Part shown: positions 36,737 to 48,386 of the stretch, piece by piece
Position numbering within the stretch: the first letter of the stretch is position 1
Layout of the letters: each line of letters starts with the position of its first letter
NCBI GenBank assembly: GCA_020081605.1
Contig: JAHREC010000049.1
Span: forward strand, 434,001 to 498,000
DNA from: Albifimbria verrucaria
Taxonomy: Eukaryota; Ascomycota; Sordariomycetes; Hypocreales; Stachybotryaceae
Direction: 5' to 3'
Length of the DNA stretch: 64,000 nt
Notes under the pieces: generated by a model
What the model saw: the letters and a program-made list of their open reading frames with translations, nothing else
Databases searched by the model: none
Told to the model about the DNA's origin: nothing
Made by a program: the position numbers and the translations under genes

Positions 36737-38049
36737 CTATTTTTTGCCAGCTGCAATGTTGAGCTTTCCGAACATTTCCTTCACATCTCGACTTAGTACA
36801 TCTGGTTTTTCATAGGCAGCAAAATGTCCACCTTCAGCATGCCTCCGCTCAAACACAACAGGGCCTAAGACTGCAGCCCATGAGCTTGGTGGGATTACCA
36901 CGTCCTTCGGGAAGAATGATATACCCAAAGGGGTCTTGTTGGGTTGCAAGTAGCGGCCTAGCAGTGCATCGTTGCGGTCTCTGATACCCTCGGCATGCAC
37001 CATCTCATAGTACACGCGCAAGCTCGCATCAGGGCCGGCTTGACTGTAGACATATATGCTGACCCAGGTTAGTATCTCCTCATTAGTCCACGGATATTTA
37101 TCTGTCCAGTCGCGCAATTTCTCATATATCCAGGCAAGCAGACCCACGGGGCTATCGACAAGTGAGAATCCCAGAGTGTGAGGAGCTGTACAATGTATGG
37201 CACTATAGCCGGATCCATTGACCCGGTAATCTCTAGTGCGTTCAAGCCCTGCCAGTTCTGCCGCCGTATAGTTGCTGGAGGGATCTGCCACCTCAGCGGC
37301 AATAACCATGTTCATATGCGACCCAATAAGATGATCAGGATACTGAAATGCCATAGCACGGGTAATCGGATACCCGAGATCACCGGCTTGTGTCACTAAA
37401 TCACAACATATGTTACCACAAGCCCAGCATATTCGAGATCACTTACGGATGCTTCACATACCGTATTTGTTATAGCCAAGCTTCAGCATGAGCTTATGGC
37501 ATGTTTCTGCGTATTGGGGTAAACCGAAGCCGCGTTTAGATGTCCGTTGAGAGAAGCCATAGTTTGGCAAGGAGGGTGCCACCACGTGGAAAGCTGGTCC
37601 ATTCCCATCACTCTTTGTCAGAAGAGGCAAGATTTTAACCACTTCTAGGAAGCTGCCAGGCCCTGTAACCACCACTCGTTATCAGCGATCGAGGTACACC
37701 ACAAAGGATAGAGGAGACTTGCAGCCATGGCAGAACAAGAGTGGAATACTATCGGGTTCCGAGCTTGTTTGGTGGATGAAGTGAAGCTGAAGGTTATCCT
37801 CGTGACCTTCGATGGATATATTAGTAGTGAAATGTGGAAGCTTGTTTAGCTTGGCCTCCGCCTCCCTCCAGTCGTAGTCTTCTGTCCATGATTTGACCAG
37901 CTGTTTGATTTCGCTGAGCCCGGCGCCATAATTTGGGTCATCAGAAAAATCTGTTTCGCCAGGAAAGATGCCAAAGACAACTTTTTCTGCAGCAATTCTA
38001 TGGCCGAGTCTGGAACGGCAATGTGATAAGGCTGGATGTCGTTGGCCAT
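36737..38049 (-). CDS. Epoxide hydrolase (EHN domain plus alpha/beta hydrolase fold)
   Basis: It opens epoxides with water; here it may process an epoxidised intermediate of the PKS-NRPS. The ATG at 38049 (an in-frame ATG at 38076 is also possible) gives [20 protein letters not shown], the EHN N-terminal arm, then a break or short intron near 37960 and [20 protein letters not shown] and [20 protein letters not shown]. Next come [16 protein letters not shown] (oxyanion HGWPGS), [23 protein letters not shown] with the nucleophile Asp, the tyrosine-containing [11 protein letters not shown] region and [12 protein letters not shown] with the catalytic His. Introns lie near 37390-37450 and 37660-37720. 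Roughly 400 residues, the normal microsomal-type length. It is divergent from the GMC oxidoreductase across an 858 bp promoter. Confidence 0.87.
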
Positions 38050-38907
38050 GATTTGCAAGAGCTGGTTATTTGTCAACTGTTACTGACTAGAGGTGAAGAT
38101 GAAGATGGTCAAAATTCTACCACATTTAAACAGCTCGAGGCGAAGACGATATTTATATCCAAACACCAAGGTGCCAAGTGAGGGGTTGATGTTGGCAATG
38201 ACATGTTACTGCTCAATAAGCAGTGCATTTCCCTGATCTCCACGTCGATCCACCAATAAAGCGTCAGAGTTTCTATAAATGCACTGATGCATTGGATCAT
38301 ACCTGCAAGGGGTTGTGGCCTTTGTTTACACCGTTTGGTTCACGATCAAGACAATAGCTAATAGTCGAATTCATGTTGGACCGACAGAGCTTTTAAACAT
38401 GTCGAACTCCATGCACTTTGGTCCAAAGTACTGGGCTACATATTAACGTTGCTGGCCCACGAGAGCCTCTTTCACGCTTGGGAAACGGATGTAAATCATC
38501 ATCAAACTTTTGACATACGACTGGGAAACAGTGCGCATCAGCAAACATTACACTTCCTGTGTCATGTATAGCTGAAAGGTCAGCCAGGGGCTTGAGGAAT
38601 GATGGAATTGCGAAGCTCGTCTACATCAGGTTATACGAATCCTACATATGCAGCTCGGTATATAAAGGAACTTGTGAAATGTTACTGGGTTTGGGTGGGG
38701 AAAGTTAGACGGCTTACGGCCGGTAATATAAGCGAGCTATAGTGAATTCCCAGGATTTTGTTCCATGGCGCCTAAATGCATACTTTGAAGCCATGGGTCA
38801 CAGGATTGCCGTATATTAGGCTCCCTTGTCAGTTTGGGTAACATATTTCTCTTTTCAAACTGTCTTCAAAGAATCACAGTCCATTTACAAAGCCGGGTTG
38901 GAACAAG
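38050..38907. promoter_or_regulatory. Divergent promoter of epoxide hydrolase and GMC oxidoreductase
   Basis: An 858 bp non-coding region between divergent genes. A TATATAAAGG at 38659-38668 lies about 240 bp upstream of the GMC ATG and could be a TATA box with a long leader. No TCG-N5-CGA site was found. Confidence 0.5.
38659..38668 (+). promoter_or_regulatory. TATA-like box upstream of the GMC oxidoreductase
   Basis: TATATAAAGG, about 240 bp before the ATG at 38908. The sequence is a good TATA match; the distance implies a long leader. Confidence 0.4.
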
Positions 38908-40898
38908 ATGAGACTCGATGCGCAATTTCTCGCAATTTCTCTTTTGAAACTGAGTGCAGGGCTCAAATATGACTATGTGATCGTCGGTGCTGGTCCTAGC
39001 GGCTTGGTGATGGCTAATAGGCTATCTGAAGACCCTCTCACCACAGTAGCTGTGATTGAGGCCGGCCAAGACGAAAGGGAGAATCCACTCGTGGTAGGCA
39101 GCTGGTTTTTAGTGACAAATGAGATGCAAGGACCTTGGTTAATTATGCCCAGAGAATTCCAGACCAGTTCCCATTTGCTCTTACCAGCCCGTTGAACTGG
39201 AATTACACGACGGTTCCCCAGGGAATCTCAACAACAGAACAGCTACTGTCAATAGTGGACGAGCGTGGGGCGGTACAACTTGTATCAATGGTGAGATCTT
39301 GGCCAAGCTCAGTTCATACCAGCCCAGTGACTGAACCTCTTAGGAATGACGTATATTCGCGCAAACCGGGAGGAGATTGACGCCTGGGAACAGCTTGGGA
39401 ATCACGGATGGAACTGGAATAATCTTCTGCCATATTACAAGAAGTCTGAAAAATACACCAGACCAAGCGAATCGAAAATCAAAGCGGGGCGACCTACCAG
39501 ATTGTGAATCATGGGCTGAACGGATATGTGCGTGTTGGTTATCGACCACAACTGGTCAATACAACAACAGCCCCTTGATGATTAGCACATGGGAAAAGAT
39601 GTCGGTTTTCCTGAATCCTGATCTGAATAGTGGTAATACTCGCGGAGTCGCCATTGCCCCACAAACAGTCAATCCAGAGAATGATGACCGCTGGGATGCT
39701 GCTACAGCATATCTTTATCCAATCCTGGATCGACCGAATCTCACTATCATCCAGGGAACTGTGCGGAAAATAATTTGGAATCAGGAAAACAGCGGAGCCT
39801 CCTCATGCTCAACAGGCATCGTTGCAAGCGGCGTTGAGTTCTTGACGCCTATAGGAAGTGTGGAGGTTGTGGAAGCAGGTGAGATTATTCTCTCTGCTGG
39901 AGCTTTAAGATCCCCTGGTATCCTGGAAGCCTCTGGAGTAGGAAACACTAAGTATAAACCCAGAAAAGGCACGAGGTGGTGCAGGTTTTAACTAGGATAC
40001 AGGTACCTTGACTCGATTGGCATCGCAACCAAGATCAATCTGCCCGGAGTGGGTGCCAATTACCAAGAAGAAACGACTCATTTTGCCACATTTTCAGGCA
40101 ATCTAGAGCCCGTATCAGGCGCATATACAGGATATGTCACTGCATCCCAGGTGTTTGGTGATGAGGCTGCTCAAGTTGAAACAGAGACTCGTAATCAAAT
40201 TCAGACTTGGGCGGAGAAAATCGTAGAGTCTTCCAAGCCAAGCTCTCTGACGATCGCAAACGTCAAATCTCTTCTTCTTATCCAGCATGACCTCATTTTC
40301 AGGCAACAGGTTCCAATTGGAGAAATCTTGACCGTTTCCGCACCTGGCGGTGTCGTTGCATCTTCGTACTGGGCCTTGCATCCTTTTTCCAGAGGCAGTG
40401 TGCATCTATCACCTAATGCGATGGATAGTCCCTTGATAGACCCTGCGTTTTTTCACATCGACTTTGACATGGATGTTACAGTTGCGCTAGGGCGGTTTAT
40501 GCAGAGGTTTTGGCGAACAACCCCGATTGAAGAATTCATTCGAGGACAACTTGACCCAACACCTGAGGTCTTGCCACTCAACGCGACGTATGAGCAATGG
40601 GCCAGCTGGACTCGGGCTTTTGGTGAGTCTTATGGCGGGGCAGGGCAATCCGACACCTGGACTAACACATACGCCAGGAACTCCTAGTGCGCACCCATAT
40701 GGGACAGCTTCCATGATGTCCAGGGAGTTTGGCGGGGTTGTAGATCCAGACTTGCGAGTGTACGGTACGAGGAATGTCCGAGTGGTTGATGGTTCAATTC
40801 TGCCTATGAAGATCAGTGGGCATCCGACAGCAACCCTTTACGCTGTAGCTGAAAGGGCAGCAGACATACTCAAAAGACTGCAAACTTCCAGTGGTTAA
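38908..40898 (+). CDS. GMC-family FAD-dependent oxidoreductase
   Basis: A glucose-methanol-choline oxidoreductase, likely oxidising an alcohol of the cluster's product using FAD. The ATG at 38908 leads to a short hydrophobic N-terminus, then KYDYVIVGAGPSGLVMANRL, the dinucleotide-binding loop, and VAVIEAGQDE. Next are SPLNWNYTTVPQG and a GRAWGGTTCING-like FAD attachment/flavin motif (split over frames near 39225-39300). Further blocks are NDVYSRKPGGD-frame counterparts reading NREEIDAWEQLG, GEIILSAGALRSPGILEASG (GMC signature 2) and TKINLPGVGANYQEE. The C-terminal SAHPYGTASM holds the catalytic His and ISGHPTATLYAVAERAADIL the partner residue. Several one-base breaks or short introns (about six, between 39090 and 40690) fragment it; the exact exon structure needs RNA data. 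About 610 residues. Confidence 0.83.
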
Positions 40899-41362
40899 AG
40901 GGACTCATTCATCATTGTAACGCAAACGGATCGTCATGAGGGCATCCAACTGGACGATCCGCCAGTGGAGATTCAGTAATGAAGTAAATACACGACCGTT
41001 TCCACCTAGTAATGCAGTCACTGTGTTAAGCCATTGTTTAAGTTTGAAGATCGACCCAACATCAATGTTATACGATATATCAAGCCGTCCGCTAGGAGAT
41101 GACAGAAATAGATATCTAATGTAAGAACTAATCAGGCAGCCCAAAATGGCAATTGGTCGCTTTTGGATAGTGGATGTCGTAGGGTCTGGGACCCTCTATT
41201 CTCTCTCCTCTATTCCTCGGGTTGGCCTAAACCGCCTCTCCTCCCCGCTGTGTGAGACTGGACTCGAGAGCTTTTCAACTGGGACACTCCTTATGCGGCC
41301 ACTTAATCCTGAAATCTCCTTGGTACCTAACAGGGACAGAAATACTCCCTTTGTTATCAGAG
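40899..41362. other. Intergenic, no gene seen
   Basis: Between the GMC oxidoreductase stop and the HET gene start. An open frame continues upstream of 41363 to a GTG at 41252, but the sequence has no conserved features, so I treat it as promoter and leader of the HET gene. Confidence 0.45.
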
Positions 41363-43435
41363 ATGCACGGTTCTCACCTGTCCGATCCATGTCTCTGTCG
41401 GGCTCTGCATATTGACTGTAATCCATCGACCTGTCCACAATTAGAGCATGCCGTACAAGAATATTCCACTGAGCCTTTGAAAGCATTTCGAAAGAGTGCA
41501 GCCCGAGGTTGTGACACATGTGCGGCCGTGGTTGCTGCCTTGAGCATACCATCAATCAAGGATGAATGGAAGGGCACCATAATTCCAGCTTGGGAGTCTG
41601 ATCGCAACCAGTCGTTCACCGCTGGCCTTCTGGACGATGAAGAGGAAATTCTGATAGAGATTGATCCACCAGATTTGGTAAATGGGCGGCGTGTAATTCG
41701 AACAAAGACAACTCAGGAGTCTTTTGACTGGAGAAATTTCAATCTCTTCACAGACTCATCTCGTGGTATGTTCAACCATGAGTCTGCTACATGGAGATCT
41801 TCAGCTAACCCGACCCAGCGAGAACTCCTGAAGTATCATGCCTGGCATTTCGGCCACTGAGGTATTCCCCAGTGGAGCATACGAACTCAACAGACACCCT
41901 AAACCAGTTGAAAACCTGGATTCAGGATTGCAATCGTACACATCAGTGCTACACTGAGGACAATATTACTTTACCCAAAAGGCTCATCAAAATTTCGGTA
42001 AATGGATTGCATCCCCTATAAACGTGCCAACTAACCGTTTGCAGGAAAATCAAGTCAAGATTGTTGAGTCAAGTGCGCAGCCTACTTCTTGTAGATACAC
42101 GACGTTGAGCCATCGATGGAGTAAAGCTGAACATCTTATGCTCACAACGTCGACTCATAAGAATCTTAGCAGAGATATTCCTTGGGATACCATACCACGA
42201 TTGTATCAGGATGCTATCTTATTTACCCGGCAGCTTGGGGTTGAATACCTCTGGATTGACACTCTTTGTATCATACAGGACGACCTAGATGACTGGGCTA
42301 AAGAGTCGATACAAATGGGCTCAATATACGGCAGATCCTATCTCAATATCGCGGCTAGTTGTGCTTCTGAATCAGATGAGAGTCTTTTCTCTTCAAGTGA
42401 TTTTCCTGGCCAATATCCCGTTCATTCAGTGCCGGGAACCGATGGTGTTTACGTACGACAACAGCCGTTTTGGACACACAATGATTTCGGAAGCAACTAC
42501 GCAATAAATGAAGATTCTCCTGTTCTTTTGCAGCGCGGCTGGGTACTACAAGAGCGTTTGTTAGCCCTCGGGTCGTATATTACGATGCAGAAGAGTTGAA
42601 ATGGGAGTGCACTAAAGCAGTGGATTGTCAATGTGGCGCCATCGTCACTCTGACAACTTTCAAGCCGGCGTATTACAAATCTCTAGAATCTGCCGACATT
42701 CCTTTGCCATTTCAATGGATGCGAATTGTCGAAAGATACTCTGAGCTCACCTTGACTTTCGATGAGGACCGTCTCGTAGCCCTTGCTGGTATCGCATCCC
42801 AAGCTGGAGCATCTGGTTTGGGTGGTAGATATCTTGCAGGTTCATGGGAGCGAGATATTGCACATCAACTCTGCTGGAGAATACTAGATACACACAGAAG
42901 ACCAAAGATGTCCATGGTGCCCAGTTGGTCATGGTTGTCGGTATTTGGAAACGTCATGTATGTGAACAGAATGGATTATGAGAAAACCGCCTCACTTATC
43001 GACGTCGACATTATCGAGGCGGACTGGAACTATCCTGATTCAAAAGATCTGGTGGCCGGTATGCAACGAGGCTTCTTGAGGTTGAATGGCCGTGGAGTAG
43101 AAATGTGCGCAGCGCTGTTGGATTTTGGTTCAGTTTCAGAACCACCCACTTACAGCCTCAAACACAAGTCAACTGGAGAGACCTTGGAGGGCGGCTTTCC
43201 AATGGACTACAGCATGCCAGCTAACTTTGCAAAAGGTATCACGGAGGCCTTTATTCTCTTCTGGGGCGACATATGGTGCTCTGAACATGCATTCATGATT
43301 CTGAGAAAAGTGCCTGGTAAGGATAAGGCATACGAGAGGATTGGGATCTTCTGGTGGGCAAAGGATGAGGCTCCGGACAAAGTGGATCGGCTGCTTGGTT
43401 GGTGTAAGCCCGTGGATAACTTGGTCATTGTCTGA
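41363..43435 (+). CDS. HET-domain protein (heterokaryon incompatibility)
   Basis: HET domains act in vegetative incompatibility and related cell-death responses after non-self recognition. The ATG at 41363 gives a cysteine-bearing N-terminal module (DPCLCRALHIDC, CPQLEHAV, CDTCAAVVA). Intron 41766-41818 leads to CLAFRPLRYSPVEH and a CNRTHQCY segment, and intron 41998-42044 to the HET domain proper: RYTTLSHRWSKAEHL, YLWIDTLCIIQDDLDDW, SIYGRSYLNIAA and QRGWVLQERLLA. A break at the CCC run 42566-42568 separates that from VVYYDAEELKWEC, followed by FDEDRLVALAGIA and a C-terminal beta-rich part ending at 43435. It has the usual single-HET architecture without NACHT or repeats (about 650 residues). 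It sits between tailoring genes and the regulator, yet has no obvious biosynthetic role. Confidence 0.86.
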
Positions 43436-43597
43436 TCTTACATGAGGCTATGAAATAGAATTAGTAATCATCTTCGTGCCATTAAATGCCGACCGAGGGT
43501 AATGCCCGTTTTCTTTCCACATACTCACCTTGACGGTCAATACATATCACCTTAACCTCAGCCTTTCGAACTCTTGCCTCAGTTGCGCCAGCTTCCA

Positions 43598-44783
43598 ATG
43601 GTTTTTTCAAAGCAAGTAGCAAGCGCCTATACATCTCGGTGGAATGCCAATGTGTCTACGCTACCCCGGCGTGTAGACATTTCAGCTCCGCCCAGCCCAC
43701 TGGGTGGTGTACGGTCCAAGTATAATTCCTCTTGCAACAGTTGCCGGAGATCCAGAGTGAAGTGTTCTGGGGGAATCCTTGTCAAAGATGTGCAACATCT
43801 AAGAACTTCAGTTCCTGTGCCTACAGTATTTCCCGAAGGCGTGGTAAACGAAGGGCGAGTGATAGTCAGGCGTCCGACATGCAGAACAGTTCGGGCCACT
43901 TGAATATACCTATTTCCTCCAATGAATCTCCAGAGCTCGATATGATCAATATAGATCACTGGTTGGGATTCAATGAGAATTTGTGGTCCGGATTGAACGA
44001 CTCTACGCAGGTGAGCTCAATTGAAATTCCACAATCCACACATTAACCATATGCTCAATACAGCAGAGAGAGGATTTGCACGACAATCAAGCGCCTTTGC
44101 CTAGTTTCGATATGCCAGAAACTCACACAGACTCTTCTTTTACAACTTTCTTAGACTCGCTGGAAGCCTTGACCGCTCCACCTCCATCTGAGCCAAAGTA
44201 TAACTTGCAATGTGCAAATACATGCTACATTCCTGTACACAAGGCAACCAATGATATATTGACTATAGCCGATGATGCGGGAGCGGGTCTTGATGTGATC
44301 CTTCAGTCGTTTCAAGAATCCGTTAGCCTCGCTCACGAGTACCTTAGCTGTCCTAATTGCTCCAACAAGGGCTGCTCCCAGCACATGAATCTCGCCCTAC
44401 TCCTTCAACGGCAAGTTGGGCTGCTATCCAACACTGCAAAATCCCTCGACAGTCATCTCAAACAAAGTACTGTACATGTCGCCATGGGAGTTTATAGGCC
44501 TGATGGGGAAGACGACTCCTTTCTCAAACATCATATGCTCCTTAGAATAACACGTCGTGTCAGCAATCTTGTGAGCAGGTTCCATAATGGAGCTAAGGAT
44601 TTCGAAGAAAGAAGTATTGCTGGCACCTTAGAATTGGGGGATGCTGGAAAATTAAACTTGAAATGGTTACTCGATACAGCAGTGAATCTTGCTGAAAGGC
44701 TAGACTGTGTCAAGTCTCTGCTAGAAAAACAGATTCGTGGAGAGTCTGCTATGCTGGACAATATCTCTGAATGGATCAAATAA
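43598..44783 (+). CDS. AflR-type Zn(II)2Cys6 transcription factor, candidate cluster regulator
   Basis: A binuclear zinc-cluster activator, probably of the neighbouring biosynthetic genes. The ATG at 43598 leads to SSCNSCRRSRVKCSGG, then after a break in the GGGGG run 43769-43773 to PCQRCATSKNFSSCAY and the basic SRRRGKRR, completing six zinc-binding cysteines in AflR-like spacing. An intron at 44011-44063 joins DSTQ to QREDLHD in phase. The C-terminal half resembles the aflatoxin-regulator domain: QESVSLAHEYLSCPNCSN, a helical LALLLQRQVGLLSNTAKSL and TVHVAMGVYRPDGEDD, ending NISEWIK. About 370 residues. Family members bind palindromic TCG-N5-CGA sites; two such sites lie 2 kb downstream in the 46.8 kb divergent promoter. 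Confidence 0.85.
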
Positions 44784-44949
44784 AGATTGTCTGCATCTTT
44801 TATACACTTTTCCTGCTTGATGTAAGATGGCAACGTTTGTAAGAACACCATTTTACATTAAGTGTGCAACAAATACACTTATGTCGCAAATTTCTAAGCA
44901 CTGGTCACAACGAGGACATGCCCAAGAGTTTTCACTCTTGAACGTACAT

Positions 44950-46639
44950 TTAAGCAAAGTCCACTTCATACTTCCTTCGCAACTGTTCTCCGTATCGCCA
45001 AAAGAGTAACGGCGCAGCAGATACTACTATGGCAATGAATCCCAACAATGAATTCCCTGTGACACATTAGCCGACTTCAGAGATAGACAGGGCTAGAAAT
45101 CGTACCCATCCATAGCCAAGAGCCGAATACAAGGGCAACCCAGCAATGGGAAGGCAACCTCCGAATATACTACGAATAACACTGGTAGCAGCTAGTGCAC
45201 TAGCAGCGTAGTCTGTGAATGCGTCGACCATATATATCTGAGTTGGAAGCTGTGAAAAATGAGACGAGCACCAGAGGGACAAATGAGTCCACTTACAAAC
45301 GAAAATATTAGTCCGGCGCCTGTGAACCCCGTGAATATGATTGGTATGATCCAGTGATCCTTGTATTCGGCTGTCCAGCCGTAAACAAAGAGCCCAATTG
45401 GTAATAACGGAATCCCGAGAACAATCGGTATCAAGCGGTACCTACTCCCTCGTAAGCTCTTGTCTTTCTTCAATAGTTGAGAAAAGGCGTACTCAGGCCT
45501 TGCCTCATCATGCTTCTTGGTCATCTTTTCATGTAACCAATCGCTCAACCATGATAGCAGGACTAGGGCTATCATGCAGCCAATGCCGAGACCAAGAAAA
45601 GCCAAGCCTAAGCTATCGACCTTGAAGCCATATTGTTCAGGGAAAACTGTCGAAAATGTTGTGAAGAGGAGATAAAGATAGCCATAAATCAATGCCAAAT
45701 AAAGAGAAAGCCCAGAAATAATAGGACTAAGAACAAGCATTCGGAGCGGCCTTAGGATTGAACGAGAAATGATTTTCTTGGTGCTTAGGAGACGTCGATT
45801 TTCATTCGAGTCTTCCTGAGCCTTCCCTTTTGCCGCTTGATCGTGGGTGCATGACTTTCTGAAAGGCAAAGAAATGTCAAGACAGCCATGAGTGCTTTCT
45901 GGTTCGGCATCAGCACTTCTAATCGACAGAATGGTGTATGAGTATCTTACCACGATAGACATGAGCCAAAATACCCATCTCCAACCGAGATATTTGACGA
46001 CGAAACCACCAATGACTGGCCTGGCTGGGTATAAGTAGACTACTTCGTTGGCAGATTCTTGTACTTACCCTAATACCGGACCAAGAAATATGCCTGTAAA
46101 AATATTGACATAACAAATCCCTTCGCTCAAGAACGATCTGATCCGCTATGCTGCCACCTCCGATATTCATTGGTCCTGCCCCAAAACTCCCGCTAATGAA
46201 ACGAAAGACTATGAAAACAGCAATATTGGGCGCCAGAGCACTTGCAATCGAGAAAGCCAGAGTTGCGAAGCTCGAAATATTGAAAAGGAGTCGACGTCCA
46301 TATATTTCTGATAAAGGTGAGAGCACAAGTGGTCCAAATGCAAATCCCAGCACGTATATTGAAACGACCAGAGACGTGACTGGTTTTCGCTTTCGTGGAA
46401 GTCTTCTCGTAAACTGGGCACACCGGGGACGATGATTGATGATTCTAGGGGACTGAAAAGATTAGTACCACCTCGCTATGTAGGGTAGTAACAATGACAT
46501 ACGTAATAAACGCCAATATCGATACAATACCGAGATTCAGCGTCTTCTTGAGGTTGCTCCAGTTCTGTGGATTTTCAGGATCTTTTCCCCATGATAGTTG
46601 CCGCTCTTGCGTCTGCGGCTCGAAGATCTGGTCTGCCAT
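44950..46639 (-). CDS. MFS multidrug exporter, DHA1 (12-helix) family
   Basis: A drug:proton antiporter that could export the cluster product. The ATG at 46639 gives WGKDPENPQNWSNLKK, the standard DHA1 N-terminal motif, then FVVSIYVLGFAFGPLVLSPL-type helices and SPLSEIYGRRLLF (motif A), IVFRFISGSFGAGPMNIGGG, GGFVVKYLGWRWVFW, a charged central loop, SPIISGLSLYLALIYGYLYL, FLGLGIGCMIALVL and VLGIPLLPIGLFVYGW. C-terminal exons read DAFTDYAASALAATSVIRSI and NSLLGFIAIVVSAAPLLFWR, ending KYEVDFA at 44950. Multiple introns (for example near 46440-46500, 45990-46080, 45235-45300 and 45065-45110) and possibly one or two frame breaks occur. It shares its promoter with the alpha/beta hydrolase at 47265, where two AflR-type sites lie. 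Confidence 0.85.
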
Positions 46640-46640
46640 C

Positions 46641-46656
46641 TTTTTTTTTTTTTTTT
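46641..46656. repeat. Poly(T) run of 16 next to the DHA1 exporter start
   Basis: Sixteen T on the plus strand (A on the coding strand) directly upstream of the ATG at 46639, in the presumed leader. Confidence 0.9.
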
Positions 46657-46839
46657 AGATAACTCTTCCCAGCTCAGTTGTGAAAGACACAATTAACTAG
46701 ATTCAATTGAAGAATGAGTGTTTTATTTTATCTTATTTGATTTTATTTTTTTTTCATATCTGTTTGAGCACAGCGGTCTTGTCTTGGTTCTATGTTGGGA
46801 ATTCTATAATACTCTTTCCTATTTGAGTTACGATCGGTT

Positions 46840-46891
46840 TCGCTCAGCGAGAATTACCGGATTAGGACGAATCGCGAGACTCGCTCAGCGA
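46840..46891. promoter_or_regulatory. Two AflR-type binding sites, TCG-CTCAG-CGA, 41 bp apart
   Basis: The identical 11-mer TCGCTCAGCGA occurs at 46840-46850 and 46881-46891. It is palindromic apart from its centre and fits the published AflR consensus TCGSWNNSCGR at every position. The sites are about 200 bp upstream of the exporter ATG and 375-425 bp upstream of the hydrolase ATG. The regulator encoded at 43598-44783 is AflR-like. Binding itself is inferred. Confidence 0.6.
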
Positions 46892-47264
46892 GCGTAAATT
46901 AGTTTATTAAATAGATTACCAACACAAGCGCAACTTATTCAATCAAGTAGCATTAACGTCCATCACGACATCGCTGATACGCTCCAGGCACACGCACATC
47001 CTCCGGTCTTCGAAAAACCCTGTCTCGATTTGTAAGTTGCTCCATATTTCGGACAAGATATCTGGGTATATTAGGGTAATTGTTTCCTTTCCCTCTCCGC
47101 CCTTCGCCATAAAAGATTCAAGAGGGACTCTTCTATTCTACAATCACTTAGCTCATCAACCCAATACTTCGTTGAAACTTGCTCTGGCAACGGTTGATTC
47201 GTGTACTCGAAAAAAAAAAAAAATTAAGCACAAGTTTTGACGGTGCTTGGCACTTTCAGCAAAA

Positions 47265-48207
47265 ATGACCGGTTCGGAAACAGTCGTTCACCTTAGCGAT
47301 GGAGCCAAGTTGCATGTTTGGATCCTTGGTACACAAGATAGAAACAAGCCTCTCTTGATTGCACTGCACGGTGCTCCTGGTCTATCCAACCACACAGAAC
47401 CCAAGGCAGCGTATGATTTCCTTAAAGACAAGTTTCGTGTGCTTGTCTATGATGCCCGAGGCAGCGGAGTGAGCGACCTGAAGGGTCCTCTCACGGACGA
47501 GCGTTGGGTCGCCGACGTGGATGAACTGAGGTAAACACACATCTCTCAAGCTCACTACTGGTATCGGAGATGAGACTTACAGTGCACAGGGCTTGGGCTG
47601 GAGCTGAGACTTTTGTTCTCGCTGGTGGATCTTATGGGGATTTCTCGCATTAAACTACGCCATACACTTTCCGAGCCATCTTTCCGGGTTGATCTTGCGA
47701 GACACATGGGCTTGCGGCCCTCGAGGGGTTCTCCGTGCTCTGACTGCAATTATCACTTCACCTCGCATCAAACCAGATCCAAATAGACAAGTGCGCATCT
47801 GGTCTGGAAACGTTCAAGGAACCGAGGATGGTAACGCAGGTCTTGCTGAAATCCTGCCCATATACACCCCGGAAAGAGAAGCCGAAACCTCGCCCGCCTC
47901 TCAAGCTTTTGAAGGTGGGAGTGAGTCGTATGATATGCATTGGGATACACATAATGCTGCATTTTCTTACAGTCAGCCACGATTTGACGTTCGCTCAAAA
48001 TTGGGACAGATCACCACCCCCACCCTGATCGTGGTTGGAAGGCATGATCCGATTTGCCCAGTCGAAGAAGCCGAGGAAATCCATGCTGGAATTACCAACA
48101 GCAAGATGGTGGTGTTTGAAAAATCTGGACATAATCCTCCAGCCGAAGAACCAGAAGCATTTCAAGAGGCTGCATTGAGCTTTTTGAGCCGGCTGCCACT
48201 AGATTGA
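47265..48207 (+). CDS. Alpha/beta hydrolase (proline iminopeptidase-like, S33)
   Basis: A serine hydrolase likely acting on an ester or amide, possibly in the cluster. The ATG at 47265 gives ETVVHLSDGAKLHVWILG, ALHGAPGLSNH (oxyanion HGxPG) and VYDARGSGVSD. The intron near 47533-47588 (donor GTAAACA, acceptor CACAG) joins DELR to AWAGAETFVLAGGSYG, which carries the nucleophile elbow GGSYGG. A GGGG run at about 47636-47639 is one base short, breaking the frame right after the nucleophile. Then FPSHLSGLILRDTWACGP, a cap domain, the acid VVGRHDPICP and the histidine EKSGHNPPAEEP follow. About 295 residues, full-length for the family. Confidence 0.86.
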
Positions 48208-48386
48208 TAGTGCTGGATATGCTTCGAGGCTCAGTATCTATACTTGGAAATGGAGAAAGCAAAGCTGGGTCTAAATTCAAGTTGACGATATCCTGCTACT
48301 GGAAACTCGAGGACATTCGTCGAGAAGGAGTACTGATTTGGAATTGAGATGAGACGCTATTCTATTATACAATACTTGTTACTTGT
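48208..48386. terminator. Convergent 3' region of the two hydrolases
   Basis: The 179 bp between two convergent stops must hold both poly(A) sites. No gene fits. Confidence 0.4.

Larger units (their letters stand above)
46640..47264. promoter_or_regulatory. Divergent promoter of DHA1 exporter and alpha/beta hydrolase
   Basis: A 625 bp non-coding region. It holds a T16 run just upstream of the exporter start (46641-46656), an A-rich run near 47208-47223 just upstream of the hydrolase, and the pair of AflR-type palindromes listed separately. Confidence 0.7.
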
